From NCBI GenBank assembly GCA_019359245.1, contig JAHHHR010000006.1, positions 62,001 to 126,000 of the forward strand: 64,000 nucleotides of DNA, given 5' to 3'. Made by a program: the position numbers and the translations under genes. The notes under the pieces are model-generated. The model had not been told where the DNA came from and searched no databases. It saw only the letters and a list, made by a program, of their open reading frames with translations. The first letter of the stretch is position 1; the number at the start of each line of letters is the position of its first letter. Positions 48,262-57,220 of the stretch are shown here, piece after piece. The DNA is from Nostoc desertorum CM1-VF14. Lineage in GTDB: Bacteria; Cyanobacteriota; Cyanobacteriia; Cyanobacteriales; Nostocaceae.

Positions 48262-49617
48262 ATTGCCATATTTTATGTCTTCTCCAAACTGTATGAGTTT
48301 GCCGATGTTGAAATCAATCCTTACCCAAGTTCGTAAGGAGCGCAAACTATCGAGTAATAGCAAAGGAATGTGCCAATGATGTACCATTAAAAACGGTAGT
48401 GGGTCGTTAACTTCAAAGATTGCATCCTTTCCTCGCCAAATATTTTTAAACCACTTTTGTAACTGCTTTAACGATCTAATTTCATTAAGTCTCCAAAGTT
48501 CGTGATAAAGCCAATAAGTCGGCTTACTATCACTCAGGGGTTGCAGAGGTTCAACCGGAGGCTCTTTACTAAGATAGGCATCCGCTAAACCTGGATGGTT
48601 GTAATACATTGTGATTGCAGAGTGAGCGCGAGCGTTGCACTCGATCGCATAAATCGTCCCATCTTCCGCCTGAATGAAGTCAAAACAAAGTTGTCCAGTC
48701 AGTTGTAGTTCTTTGACAAAATGACTCACCCACTCTTTAATTTCTGGGTGTTCAAAGTTTTCGTAATTGACTTGAAAAGCAGATGATTTACAGCAGCAAT
48801 GTACCGTTAATGCTCCATTTCTCACTGTATCGTGAGTACAGTATTCTGTACCGGGAATAAACTCTTGCAATATCCAAGGGTTATCTTTACTAATTGGCTT
48901 ACTTTTAACATGAAGTGCCATTTTTTCGTAAGACTCCATTGGTAGCTTGGTTAAATCCAAGCGTAAAACAGAGTCATAGACAATACTTTTGAGAATATAC
49001 TTGCGCTTTTCGTTGGCAAAGTCGAATTTAAGAACTTGTTCTGAATCTGTAATTAGGAAGGTTTTCGGGACAGATAACGACAGTGAGCGGGCAATTTCTG
49101 CAAAAGTAAACTTGTTATCCAGCATCTTCATGGTATCAGCATCGAAGTGGAAATTCTCGCAATAGCCTGATAACACTGGTTTGCGCTCGGAGTCAAAGTA
49201 GCTGGCAGCAAAAATACCTACCGGTACAAAAAAATCTATGTTTTCTTTTTTGGCGATCGCACGCACGGCTTGAGTATAGCCTTCTAAGTCTTCTTGCGAG
49301 TCGGGAACTGTGTAAAAGGCAGCCACAGAGTTAGAAAATCGATAACCACTGAACCAGTATTTGTCAAGATCAAATAAAATGACTCGATGCCCAGCAGCGT
49401 GAAATGCTCGTGCTAGCTGAAGGGTTTTGGTCATTCTACCACCACCGATCAAGATATTTTTAGGATTCTCGTTCAATACCACAAGATTAGCATCCGATCT
49501 GCTGAAAAAATTCCACAGCAGCGATGCAAGTACGACAGTACAGTTAAAGGGAAATGCGATCGCTAGTAATGCAAGAGTGCCCAAGTTTTGGAATATGGCA
49601 AAAATCTGCTCCCTCAT
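48238..49617 (-). CDS. mysC: MysC-type ATP-grasp ligase, first copy (diverged)
   Basis: 459 residues with the same architecture as the second copy: hydrophobic segment (LLAIAFPFNCTVVLASLLW), ILIGGGRMTKTLQLARAFHA, LDNKFTFAEIARSLSLSVP, YILKSIVYD, WILQEFIPGTEYCTH, and IECNARAHSAITMYYNHPG. Compared with the second copy, the metal-binding loop has Ala for Pro and Ala for Thr, and a KMALHVKSKPIS segment has drifted. The C-terminus is about 17 residues longer (QFGEDIKYGNTSANPKL), and its last part is coded out of frame from the mysC relic. Mycosporine-glycine synthase, or a ligase with altered substrate choice. 334 bp after mysD. Confidence 0.85.
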   Translation of the reverse strand: MREQIFAIFQNLGTLALLAIAFPFNCTVVLASLLWNFFSRSDANLVVLNENPKNILIGGGRMTKTLQLARAFHAAGHRVILFDLDKYWFSGYRFSNSVAAFYTVPDSQEDLEGYTQAVRAIAKKENIDFFVPVGIFAASYFDSERKPVLSGYCENFHFDADTMKMLDNKFTFAEIARSLSLSVPKTFLITDSEQVLKFDFANEKRKYILKSIVYDSVLRLDLTKLPMESYEKMALHVKSKPISKDNPWILQEFIPGTEYCTHDTVRNGALTVHCCCKSSAFQVNYENFEHPEIKEWVSHFVKELQLTGQLCFDFIQAEDGTIYAIECNARAHSAITMYYNHPGLADAYLSKEPPVEPLQPLSDSKPTYWLYHELWRLNEIRSLKQLQKWFKNIWRGKDAIFEVNDPLPFLMVHHWHIPLLLLDSLRSLRTWVRIDFNIGKLIQFGEDIKYGNTSANPKL

Positions 49618-49951
49618 AGTTGTAATTGTGACATGATGTATGCTTAATTAACTCAATAAAATTCTTCAAGAGGGGTAAATAATCACTGAGATAGGGAAAT
49701 AGACTGCTAGTGGCTTCTTTCCGTATCGTCTCTATTTTTTTGCTAAATGTAGAATATTTATTCTTTATTTTTTAGATAGAGATTGCCTGGAGTACAAATA
49801 GGTATTGCATACGCACTTGAAGTCATTAGATTTTTAGGCGATCGCTCTATTTTGTAGCAAGGGTGTATATTAGAGTTCTATTACTTGTCGCTAGCGAAGA
49901 CCTTGTGTTGCTCCAAGTCAGAAGAAAGCGAAAAAGGTGATTTGCCTGACA
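49618..49951. other. Gap between mysD and the first mysC
   Basis: 334 bp. It contains AT-rich sequence (about 49740-49785) and no reading frame. The 25 bases next to the mysC start match those before the second mysC (ATGTCACAATT then AACTATGAG), marking the 5' limit of the tandem duplication. The gap is large for an operon, so a second promoter for the mysC pair may be present. Confidence 0.45.
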
Positions 49952-50980
49952 TTAGGTTATGCTCAACGCTTCATTGATCGCCGTCATAAATAATTCATTT
50001 AAAGGAATTCCCGCTGCGTTCGCCGTACAGGCAATTACCGCGTTGTGGTCAAAAATACAAAATAACCCAGCTTCTAAAAACCAAGGTTGTCCCTGTGGGT
50101 CGATCCGGAAGTCAAATAAACTATAATGGCGACAGCCCAAAGCCAAATGACACTTCTTAACTTCTTCCTGAACCTTTTGGGTAATCGGGTCATTAATATC
50201 TACAATCCAACCTGGGACATAATTTTTAGCAGTTGAAGCCAAATCGCCCTCGATTGGTATTTTGAATTTGTCAGTATAACTGCGGATGGGTCTGGTTTGC
50301 GGGTCTATCTGATACTCTTCAAGGGGTAAACCGATTAGCTCCCCATCTTTGACAATAGTGCCGCATCTGACTTCTCGACCGGCTTCAATGAATGTTTCTA
50401 CAATCACTTCATCTGCAAATTCAAATGCTTTCTTCAAGGCAGCGTCATACTCACTCTTTTCTTTAACTAAAGACACCCCTAAAGAGTTGTCGGCATTTGC
50501 GGGTTTGATGACTACTGGAGGTGTAATTGTCGGAACGTCTCCTTGGCGGAGCAGTTCTCCAGAAGGCACTTTCACCCCTGCTGCTGCGACAATTGCTTTG
50601 GTTCTGGCTTTGTGGGCTGTGATTGCCATGACATCCGGAGTATTGCCTATATAAGGGATCTTAAGCAAGTCGAATAGTGCCCGGTAGTCAGTCATTCCAG
50701 GGAGACAAAACATTTGTGGCAACATCAGGTCAATGTTTTGCGCTGTTATAAACTGTATGGCATCTGATAGAGACATCGGTTTAGCGACAGCAATATCTTC
50801 TGGATTGAGAGAGGAAGGAAATCGCCACTGGCCATCGAGTGTGATGTATGCAATCAGAAAGTCATAGAGCGATGGATTTGCCGTAGCGACTAGACAGCTT
50901 TGGGCGTAATTGCGTGATAACTCACAGTAAAAATGATTGTATGCAGATCCAACTAAATGAAGGATGCGAAGTACTGGCAT
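49952..50980 (-). CDS. mysD: D-Ala-D-Ala ligase-like ATP-grasp enzyme of MAA synthesis
   Basis: 342 residues. MysD adds a second amino acid (serine, giving shinorine; or threonine, giving porphyra-334) to mycosporine-glycine. The start MPVLRILHLVGSAYNHFY and the middle LMLPQMFCLPGMTDYRALFD, LKIPYIGNTPDVMAITAHKA, VVIKPANADNSLGVSLV and EVIVETFIEAGREVRCG show a D-Ala-D-Ala ligase fold adapted as in cyanobacterial mys clusters; the C-terminus LFDFRIDPQGQPWFLEAG holds metal-binding residues. Cytosolic. Located between mysB and mysC. Confidence 0.88.
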   Translation of the reverse strand: MPVLRILHLVGSAYNHFYCELSRNYAQSCLVATANPSLYDFLIAYITLDGQWRFPSSLNPEDIAVAKPMSLSDAIQFITAQNIDLMLPQMFCLPGMTDYRALFDLLKIPYIGNTPDVMAITAHKARTKAIVAAAGVKVPSGELLRQGDVPTITPPVVIKPANADNSLGVSLVKEKSEYDAALKKAFEFADEVIVETFIEAGREVRCGTIVKDGELIGLPLEEYQIDPQTRPIRSYTDKFKIPIEGDLASTAKNYVPGWIVDINDPITQKVQEEVKKCHLALGCRHYSLFDFRIDPQGQPWFLEAGLFCIFDHNAVIACTANAAGIPLNELFMTAINEALSIT

Positions 50981-51080
50981 GATTCATATTCCTAAATACC
51001 GTTGTATTTTATACAACAACTGCGATTGAAAAAAAATAGCTTCAGGGGAGATGAGGAAGCAAGCGAAAAATTATTCTTTT

Positions 51081-51106
51081 GAAGTCTAAGCCAAGGCTTA
51101 GACTTC
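51081..51106 (-). terminator. Hairpin between mysB and mysD, possible attenuator
   Basis: GAAGTCTAAGCC, AA, GGCTTAGACTTC: a 12-bp perfect inverted repeat 25 bases after the mysB stop. On the minus strand it is followed by AAAAGAATAATTTTT, a weak T-rich tail. It may reduce read-through from mysAB into mysD and mysC. Confidence 0.65.
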
Positions 51107-51130
51107 TCTGCTCATTTCCTCATCTCTCGA

Positions 51131-51964
51131 TTACACAACGCGTCTAATCAGGGTTATACCATCTCGGATGGGTAAGAGAACTTGCTCTACACGAGGATCG
51201 GCGGCGACAATACGGTTGAACTGAGCGATCGCTTCACCGTTGGCGGTGCGTTGTTCGGGTGGTAAGTAAACTTGTCCCTGCAACAAAGTGTTATCCACAC
51301 AGATTAAGCCGTCGGGAGTTAGTAAGTTACTATCCAAAATGGTCTGGAAGTACTTTACATACTCTTTTTTATCCGCATCAATGAAGATCAGATCAAATAC
51401 TTCTTTTCTGGCAGCCAGCTTGTAGAGCGTCTCTAGGGCTGGTGCTACTTCCACAACGATTTTGTCGCCGTGGGGAGACTCACTAAAGCAAGCTTGAGCA
51501 AATTCAGCAACATAGGGATCTACTTCGCAACCTATAAGTTGCCCATCACTTGGTAAGGCTTCTGCCATTGCTAAGGCTGAATACCCTGTGAACATTCCTA
51601 CTTCTAGAATGCGCTTTGCCTTGGTCATGTGAACAAACATTTTCAATGTCTGTCCTTCAAGATGTCCTGAGAGCATCTCCTGCTCTAGTTGACGCACTGT
51701 TTCACCATCACTGAAGCGCTTGCTCCAGTCTTCAATGCTTGTTTTTTGCGCCAATGCTGTCAATGCGCTCGATTCGGGGGTGGTGTAATCATCCAAGTAG
51801 GGATCTAAACCCGCCGCTAATTGAACTCCCTGCCGCAAAGAATCCAATATCTCTACGGGAATGTTGTTCTCTTCTGCCAATTTGAGAGTTTGCTGTAGCT
51901 GCGCTACTAAGATACTGTGTGGCGTTATCGGTCTAGCTGTTTCTCGTCCTAAAACACTCGTCAT
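51131..51964 (-). CDS. mysB: O-methyltransferase making 4-deoxygadusol
   Basis: 277 residues, SAM-dependent class I methyltransferase. It methylates the product of MysA to 4-deoxygadusol, the MAA core. Motif I is ILEVGMFTGYSALAMAEALP, motif II-like IGCEVDPYVAEFAQ, and the metal-binding FDLIFIDADKKEYVKYFQ and ICVDNTLLQGQVY, as in caffeoyl-CoA-type catechol methyltransferases. Start ATG 51964, four bases after the mysA stop, so translational coupling is likely. Confidence 0.92.
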   Translation of the reverse strand: MTSVLGRETARPITPHSILVAQLQQTLKLAEENNIPVEILDSLRQGVQLAAGLDPYLDDYTTPESSALTALAQKTSIEDWSKRFSDGETVRQLEQEMLSGHLEGQTLKMFVHMTKAKRILEVGMFTGYSALAMAEALPSDGQLIGCEVDPYVAEFAQACFSESPHGDKIVVEVAPALETLYKLAARKEVFDLIFIDADKKEYVKYFQTILDSNLLTPDGLICVDNTLLQGQVYLPPEQRTANGEAIAQFNRIVAADPRVEQVLLPIRDGITLIRRVV

Positions 51965-51968
51965 ATTT

Positions 51969-53198
51969 TCACACCCCTACTAGCTTGGCTTCTTGACTTT
52001 CAATGTATGCGTCAACACCTTTTCCGCCACGAGGATATTTAGCACAAAGACGTTTGTGTTCAGCTAAAGCAGCATCAAGTTCTTCACGAGTCAGATCATT
52101 AGCAAAGAAGCACTCACCAATCGGACAAGGCATAGCTGCACGTAGTTTGCCATCTCGTGTCAAGCTTATAGACTGGGTAGCATCCCAGAGCAAATCTCCA
52201 TCTAGTAGAGGATGATCGAGTGATAAACCGATACGACTCATCAAGTCTAGGATGCGATCGCGCTCTCCTGTTGGAATATAGCCTCGTTGTGCTGCAATGG
52301 TTGCAGATAAAGCCATATCTATATTGACCGCATGACCATGATATAGAGGTATCTGAGGTGCTAATTCTAGGGTAGGACTCCAAGTGTGACCGTAAGCAAT
52401 GACGCGATCGAGGTCTAGTTCATGCAAGTTAGGAGTCTCTAACTCCAACATGGTTTTGATTGCCTCGTAGTTGACTTTATGGGCAATCTCTTTAATTTCC
52501 GGTGTAGCATTCACATGTCCAAAGTGAGTGGAAAGCAGTTCTTCGCCATATTCGTATAGCAGTTCAAAGACTTCGGAGTTAGAAACTACAGCAATTTTCA
52601 CCAACTCTGCCATCCCATTACGAACTTGAGACGTTGGCAAGGTTTTCAAGAATGAGAAATCCAGGATCACTTTCAAAGGTGCATGATATGCTCCCAAGCG
52701 ATTTTTCAACTTGCGATGATTAACTGCTACCTTAATCGCTACACCTGCATCAATCAAACCAATCAACGTGGTAGGAATGCGGATATAGTTGCTCTTGCGA
52801 CGGTAAGAAGCACAAGCAAACCCAGCCACATCAGTAACCAGACCACCACCGACGACTAAGACTGGCTCTTTACGAACTAAGCCAAAATCCGAAAAAGCGT
52901 CAACAATTTTTTCAAACGTTGCAAGGGTTTTAGCTGGCTCTGTAATCATGATCGGAAATACTGTCAGTTCAATGTCATAGTGTCTAAAATATGACCTGAT
53001 CTGATTGCCATAAAGTTCATGGACGTTGGCATCAATTACAGTCAGACAGCGACCAAATTTCGCATAGCTATCTGCTATTTCTCTGTTTTGAATATCAAAT
53101 GCACCATTCACATAGACAAGACTAAAATCGATTTTTTCGTAACCTTGCACGTGAAACGCAGCTTCCGTAGCTTCAAAGGATGCTTGAACTTTATTCAT
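51969..53198 (-). CDS. mysA: Demethyl-4-deoxygadusol synthase (sedoheptulose 7-phosphate cyclase)
   Basis: 409 residues, a 3-dehydroquinate synthase homologue that cyclises sedoheptulose 7-phosphate, the first MAA step. NAD site: [20 protein letters not shown]; phosphate and substrate site: [20 protein letters not shown] and [14 protein letters not shown]; zinc ligands Glu in GMAELVKIA and His in [14 protein letters not shown] and [11 protein letters not shown]. Those are DDGS-like features. ATG 53198 begins [17 protein letters not shown]. First gene of the cluster; MAA genes are often UV-induced, and the long 5' gap would hold the promoter. Confidence 0.93.
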   Translation of the reverse strand: MNKVQASFEATEAAFHVQGYEKIDFSLVYVNGAFDIQNREIADSYAKFGRCLTVIDANVHELYGNQIRSYFRHYDIELTVFPIMITEPAKTLATFEKIVDAFSDFGLVRKEPVLVVGGGLVTDVAGFACASYRRKSNYIRIPTTLIGLIDAGVAIKVAVNHRKLKNRLGAYHAPLKVILDFSFLKTLPTSQVRNGMAELVKIAVVSNSEVFELLYEYGEELLSTHFGHVNATPEIKEIAHKVNYEAIKTMLELETPNLHELDLDRVIAYGHTWSPTLELAPQIPLYHGHAVNIDMALSATIAAQRGYIPTGERDRILDLMSRIGLSLDHPLLDGDLLWDATQSISLTRDGKLRAAMPCPIGECFFANDLTREELDAALAEHKRLCAKYPRGGKGVDAYIESQEAKLVGV

Positions 53199-55099
53199 CT
53201 GTGTTGACCTTATTCCAATTAAAAAATTGTGAGATTTCGGTAATAATTCCGATTTACCCTAATGTATGCCAGCAAGAAACAATGCTCTTTATCGTTTGAG
53301 ATTAAAGACATGATTAAATGAGCTTTTAAGAAAAAAGCTTACTTATATTTCTGACTGGCAATGTTATTAAACAACACCGTTCATTGGAGTAAATTCTGTA
53401 GGTGGGCTAGTCCCTAATTTAAGATAGCCTCTAAACTAGTCAACTAGTCCCACTAGCAAGATTTTGCCATAATACTTGCATTCTTCCTTTCGGGATTATT
53501 GACTTTACTGAGAGGAAAATTTATCTTAATTGAGATTTATTCCACTATGTTTGTTTAATTTTTAGTGGCTTTCCAACTGTACGATTCCGCAAAAATTCTA
53601 GCCTAAAAAACTGATTGTATCGTTGATCTCCAAGCTTAAATTTGAGGTTAGAACCCTGATTAATTGTTAGTTCGCTGTTTTTTAGCATTAGTATCAAACC
53701 TTATATCGCCAAACTCGCTATATTCTATTTGCTTCAGAATAACAGTGGACTTTACTTTTAGGCAGTTTATCTGAATTTTTATTAACTCCACTATGTTTGT
53801 CTCTAGCAACTTTCAAGCATTCGACTTTGCAAAAGTCCCATCTTAGTAAACTAATCATATTGTTTATCTCCAGGCTGAATCTGGGATTACAGGCATGATT
53901 AATCCTCAGCTAACTGTTTTTTAGCATTAGTCTCAAACCATAAAATGGTTAAAAACAAATATGACTCACTACACTCTATTTAGAGTGGCAGTAAAACTCT
54001 TTTTTCATTCAATCAAGTTACTGCTCAGTATTCAACACACCTACCTCGGTAACTCCTAAAAATTCAGAATTTAAAAATATCTGAGTTTTTAGTAACAAAA
54101 CCTTAAGTTTATTTAAGGAACGGTTGTATTTTAAAAGTTTCTAAGTTTGCTTGAATTGCCTTTAAAGTTTAAAATTAAGCTATTTCAGCCTAATTTAGCA
54201 AATAATCTCCCATTTGGTAAATTAAAATTACAACACAAATCATAACATTAGAACAATAAAAAGCATAACATATGTAAATAGATTTAAGTCAATCCGCCAT
54301 ACGGAGTGTGCTGGATAACAATACTTTTTAATAAAAGTATGTCTAAAGATAGATATTTTATACAGAAGATGTAATTAACTTGTTTGAACGTGATATTATG
54401 CAAAACCCCAAAATTAATCTTGTTTAGAATCAAATCTCTACTAGACTGGCTCTTGAGCAAATAATACGATCAAAGACAACTTGGTAAGCTAATCGTCATT
54501 TAAATCGCACCATTTTCATGGTAATAAAAGCTGCAAACCCTCTCGCTTGCTTCCTGCCCCCCTGCGATCTCAATGTGCAAATTAAACGCTTAACAGCTTA
54601 TTGCTCATGTCTGCGTATAAAACAGACAATGTTCAGTATTTGAAAACCAAAATGAGAAGGCCGGAGGCAGCTATGCTGGAGGCCCAGTTGGTAAACTCCA
54701 TAAATAAATTTAAGGGTTTCAAAGAATTCACTTTACATATATTGAAATTCTCTCGCCGACTTACTGAAGCCACAGTGGATGCTTCAGAAGGCAGAAGGCT
54801 GTAACTAATTAAGGATTTTGGCAATCTGTCTCTGTATCAATTTAAACTTCAACCTATAATTCATCATTCCAGTTGGCGCGATCGCTTAGTTACTTTCGAT
54901 ATAAAAAATTAAGTATTTCTGACAGGCAAATTCTATATAAATTACTTTTAAAAAATCTTAATATTTCTCAATCTAGGTTAAAAAATCTTGGGATTAAGTT
55001 AATAATCAAGAGCGATCGCTTTGTAAAGGTTAGTTGATATTTCTTGTCAAACTGCTGGTGAAGTTACAAACTAAGAAATACAACACACGCAATTATTTT
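53199..55099. other. Gene-poor region upstream of mysA
   Basis: About 1.9 kb. No convincing gene on either strand; an open frame at 54601-54804 has no family likeness. The region is AT-rich with a degenerate 200-bp direct repeat (53501-53700 and 53748-53939) described separately. The mysA promoter should be at its left end. Confidence 0.5.
53501..53939. repeat. Imperfect tandem direct repeat upstream of mysA
   Basis: Copies at 53501-53700 and 53748-53939, period about 245 bp. Shared blocks in the same order: GACTTTACT, TTTATCT, CCACTATGTTTGT, AGC-rich CTTTC, GTT-ATCTCCA, and GTTTTTTAGCATTAGT then TCAAACC. A weak third partial copy may begin after 53940. It looks like duplicated noncoding sequence rather than a known element. 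Confidence 0.65.
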
Positions 55100-55591
55100 A
55101 TGACTGCTATTTCTAGCCTTGAATTCAAACGACCAATTTGGCAAACCGCTATCATATTGACTTTGGGCTTTTGGCTCAGTGCTAGTTTAGTTTTAGACTG
55201 GGTAATTATGCCTAGCCTTTATCTTTCCGGCATGATGAGCCAAGCTGGTTTTACAACAGCAGGCTATACGATTTTTTGGAATTTCAATCGGATGGAATTA
55301 TTATCTGCTGCTGTCGTTCTGACTGGTGCACTAGCTTTGAGCAAAACCCGATATCACTGGCGGATTGGCAGTATTGTTTTATCAGTATTGCTGCTAACAA
55401 TAGCTATGCTTGACACCTATTTCTTAACTCCGCAGATGTGCGCTATAGGAGTTCAACTCAACCTATTTGAAGCTGCTACTGCTATTCCATCGACAATGAA
55501 TTTACTACACGGCAGTTATTGGGTACTGGAAATAGTTAAGCTAGTGGCTGGTGGCACACTTTTAAGCTGGTGCTGGCGGGAGCAATTTTAA
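55100..55591 (+). CDS. Small membrane protein, DUF4149-like
   Basis: 163 residues from ATG 55100; a longer frame from 55034 lacks support. Four hydrophobic segments: AIILTLGFWLSASLVLDWVI, MELLSAAVVLTGALAL, IGSIVLSVLLLTIAMLDTYF and an ending HGSYWVLEIVKLVAGGTLLS. Conserved-looking residues (NRMELL, NLLHGSYW) sit in the loops, as in the DUF4149/TMEM205-like cyanobacterial proteins, but the match is uncertain. Followed by a strong terminator. Confidence 0.65.
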   Translation: MTAISSLEFKRPIWQTAIILTLGFWLSASLVLDWVIMPSLYLSGMMSQAGFTTAGYTIFWNFNRMELLSAAVVLTGALALSKTRYHWRIGSIVLSVLLLTIAMLDTYFLTPQMCAIGVQLNLFEAATAIPSTMNLLHGSYWVLEIVKLVAGGTLLSWCWREQF

Positions 55592-55641
55592 GTAGATGGA
55601 GAACTATAACGGTGAGAATGTCCACTTTTAAATCTCACGTC

Positions 55642-55671
55642 AAAGACGCAAAGAAATTCTTTGCGTCTTTT
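55642..55671 (+). terminator. Strong rho-independent terminator
   Basis: AAAGACGCAAAGAA / TTCTTTGCGTCTTT (14-bp stem, minimal loop) followed by TTTTT; 50 bases after the stop of the 55100 gene. Confidence 0.9.
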
Positions 55672-55734
55672 TGCTACATATTAGGTTATGGGTTAATGAA
55701 TGCGATGTCTACAGTGGTTACTGAGCTTTGCCAT

Positions 55735-55835
55735 ACTCCTACGGAGAAGCTACGTGCAGCCTCTGTCTGCGACACGCTGCGCGTTTGCGTAGCATCCCGC
55801 AGGGAACGTACAGAAGTGCGGACTACGCTTAGGCG
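55735..55835. repeat. GC-rich interspersed repeat copy
   Basis: Contains AGCCTCTGTCTGCGACAC, GCGTTTGCGTAGC and CTACGCTTAGGCG blocks. The first block recurs at 57770-57789 inside the PatA-type gene. Members of the same family occur at about 2588, 5532, 14130, 16540, 16715, 34767, 46565, 57747 and 62665. Confidence 0.7.
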
Positions 55836-57220
55836 AACAATGTTGTATTTATATTTGTGATTTTTAAAACTTGAGATTTTTCGGGCAGATTGATACTATA
55901 AAATGATTCACTTCTTTATTAAGTGTAATTCAATAAATATACAAAATTATCTTTTACTGTACATTATCAGCCTTTCCGGATATTCGATCAAATAAATACT
56001 GAAAGATAATATTAATTAGTTTTCATGTTTCCTTTACTGATTTATCATGAAGTTTATATATTTCTGCTAAATTTTTTTGAAAATTATAGTAATCTGAATT
56101 TTAGTGGTTACTTACTTGTTATCTACCATCTAGCTGAAAAGAGCTATTTTGCAGGTATGTATTACCAATCAAGAATTTCGCTGTAAGTTCTTGAATTTGT
56201 CGCTCTAAATTGTGCAGGATGACTATTTAGCTCCACACAGCATTAGAACCTGTTCCAGCAATTATGAAGAGATTCCATTCTGCTGATATCGTCGCCTGTG
56301 CATCTCACCACACACCATCATGGCGGCAATTACCAGCTAACTCATCCTTGGTCGGAGGTTACCATTCTTCTTGTGCAAGTGAAAATTTTGCCCAATCCCA
56401 ACTCTAAGAATTGCTCTACAATCACAAACCTAAGTAAGGCATTGAAATTTCTTATTATTTAGTGTTTGATGATACGCATTTTTTCAAAGAAGTTCCTATC
56501 CAGAATAAACTTTTTGGAAAAGTACCCGACGACTTTCATCATGGCTACAAAAAACTGACTTTTCGCGCTATGTGAAAATATCAACGTGAAACCAGACTCC
56601 TAGCCCGCAGCCCTTGTACCTTTCAAAACCAGGAGAAAGGAATGGAAGTGAGGTTTTCCAGGCAAGAATAAAAAGTCAGCTATAAAAACATAGTCTGTCA
56701 GCGCGGACTTCATGCTCAAAAGTCTTGAGGGGATAGGCGTTGCGGTCTACATCACAATAGATTTTGGTTGCTTTTGACTTTAGCATCAGGCGCAAAACAA
56801 CTTTGGCAATAAAACTAAAGTATCTACAACTTTAAGCTGGTAAATACGGATAGCGATGATCCTTTTGTGACTGATGGGCGAGAGCCAATGGTCTGTGCCT
56901 GGCACTTGAGTTACTGTTAGATTAGCTAGATTAGCGAAAGATACAGAAAACCAATCTAATTTTTGAAATACTATATCCTGGCAACCAGTCAGGCAATTTT
57001 GCTATTGGGCAAGAACATGGATTGGTTTAGTTGTAATTGGTGCTTTATAGCTTAACAGAGATTGGTGAATTAAGAGTTGGGGGGTGGGAATCTCTGTACT
57101 AACTCAAATGTGACCGTTATATTTATCTGAATAGTACTTTCAACAAAGTCGTGGTGAATTTTGAAAAGATAATTCACTAATTTTACCTACAAATGTTAAT
57201 TTTATTTCAGAGCCATCCCA

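Larger units (their letters stand above)
55592..57220. other. Decayed, repeat-bearing noncoding region
   Basis: About 1.6 kb. After the terminator a GC-rich interspersed repeat spans about 55735-55835. The rest has no open frame of length on either strand, though short runs look once coding (for example KEVPIQNKLFGKVPDDFHHG at about 56485-56545), so this is probably old degraded DNA. No gene family can be named. Confidence 0.5.

Noticed and set aside
53501..53939. CRISPR-like array upstream of mysA
   Set aside because: Only two long, degenerate copies without identical short repeats or regular spacers; no cas genes.
54601..54804. 67-codon open frame
   Set aside because: No ribosome-binding site, no family match, and an equal-length open frame exists on the other strand.
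55570..55860. 96-codon open frame after the DUF4149-like gene
   Set aside because: It runs through a strong terminator and then through a GC-rich repeat; its SVCDTLR segment is repeat-derived.
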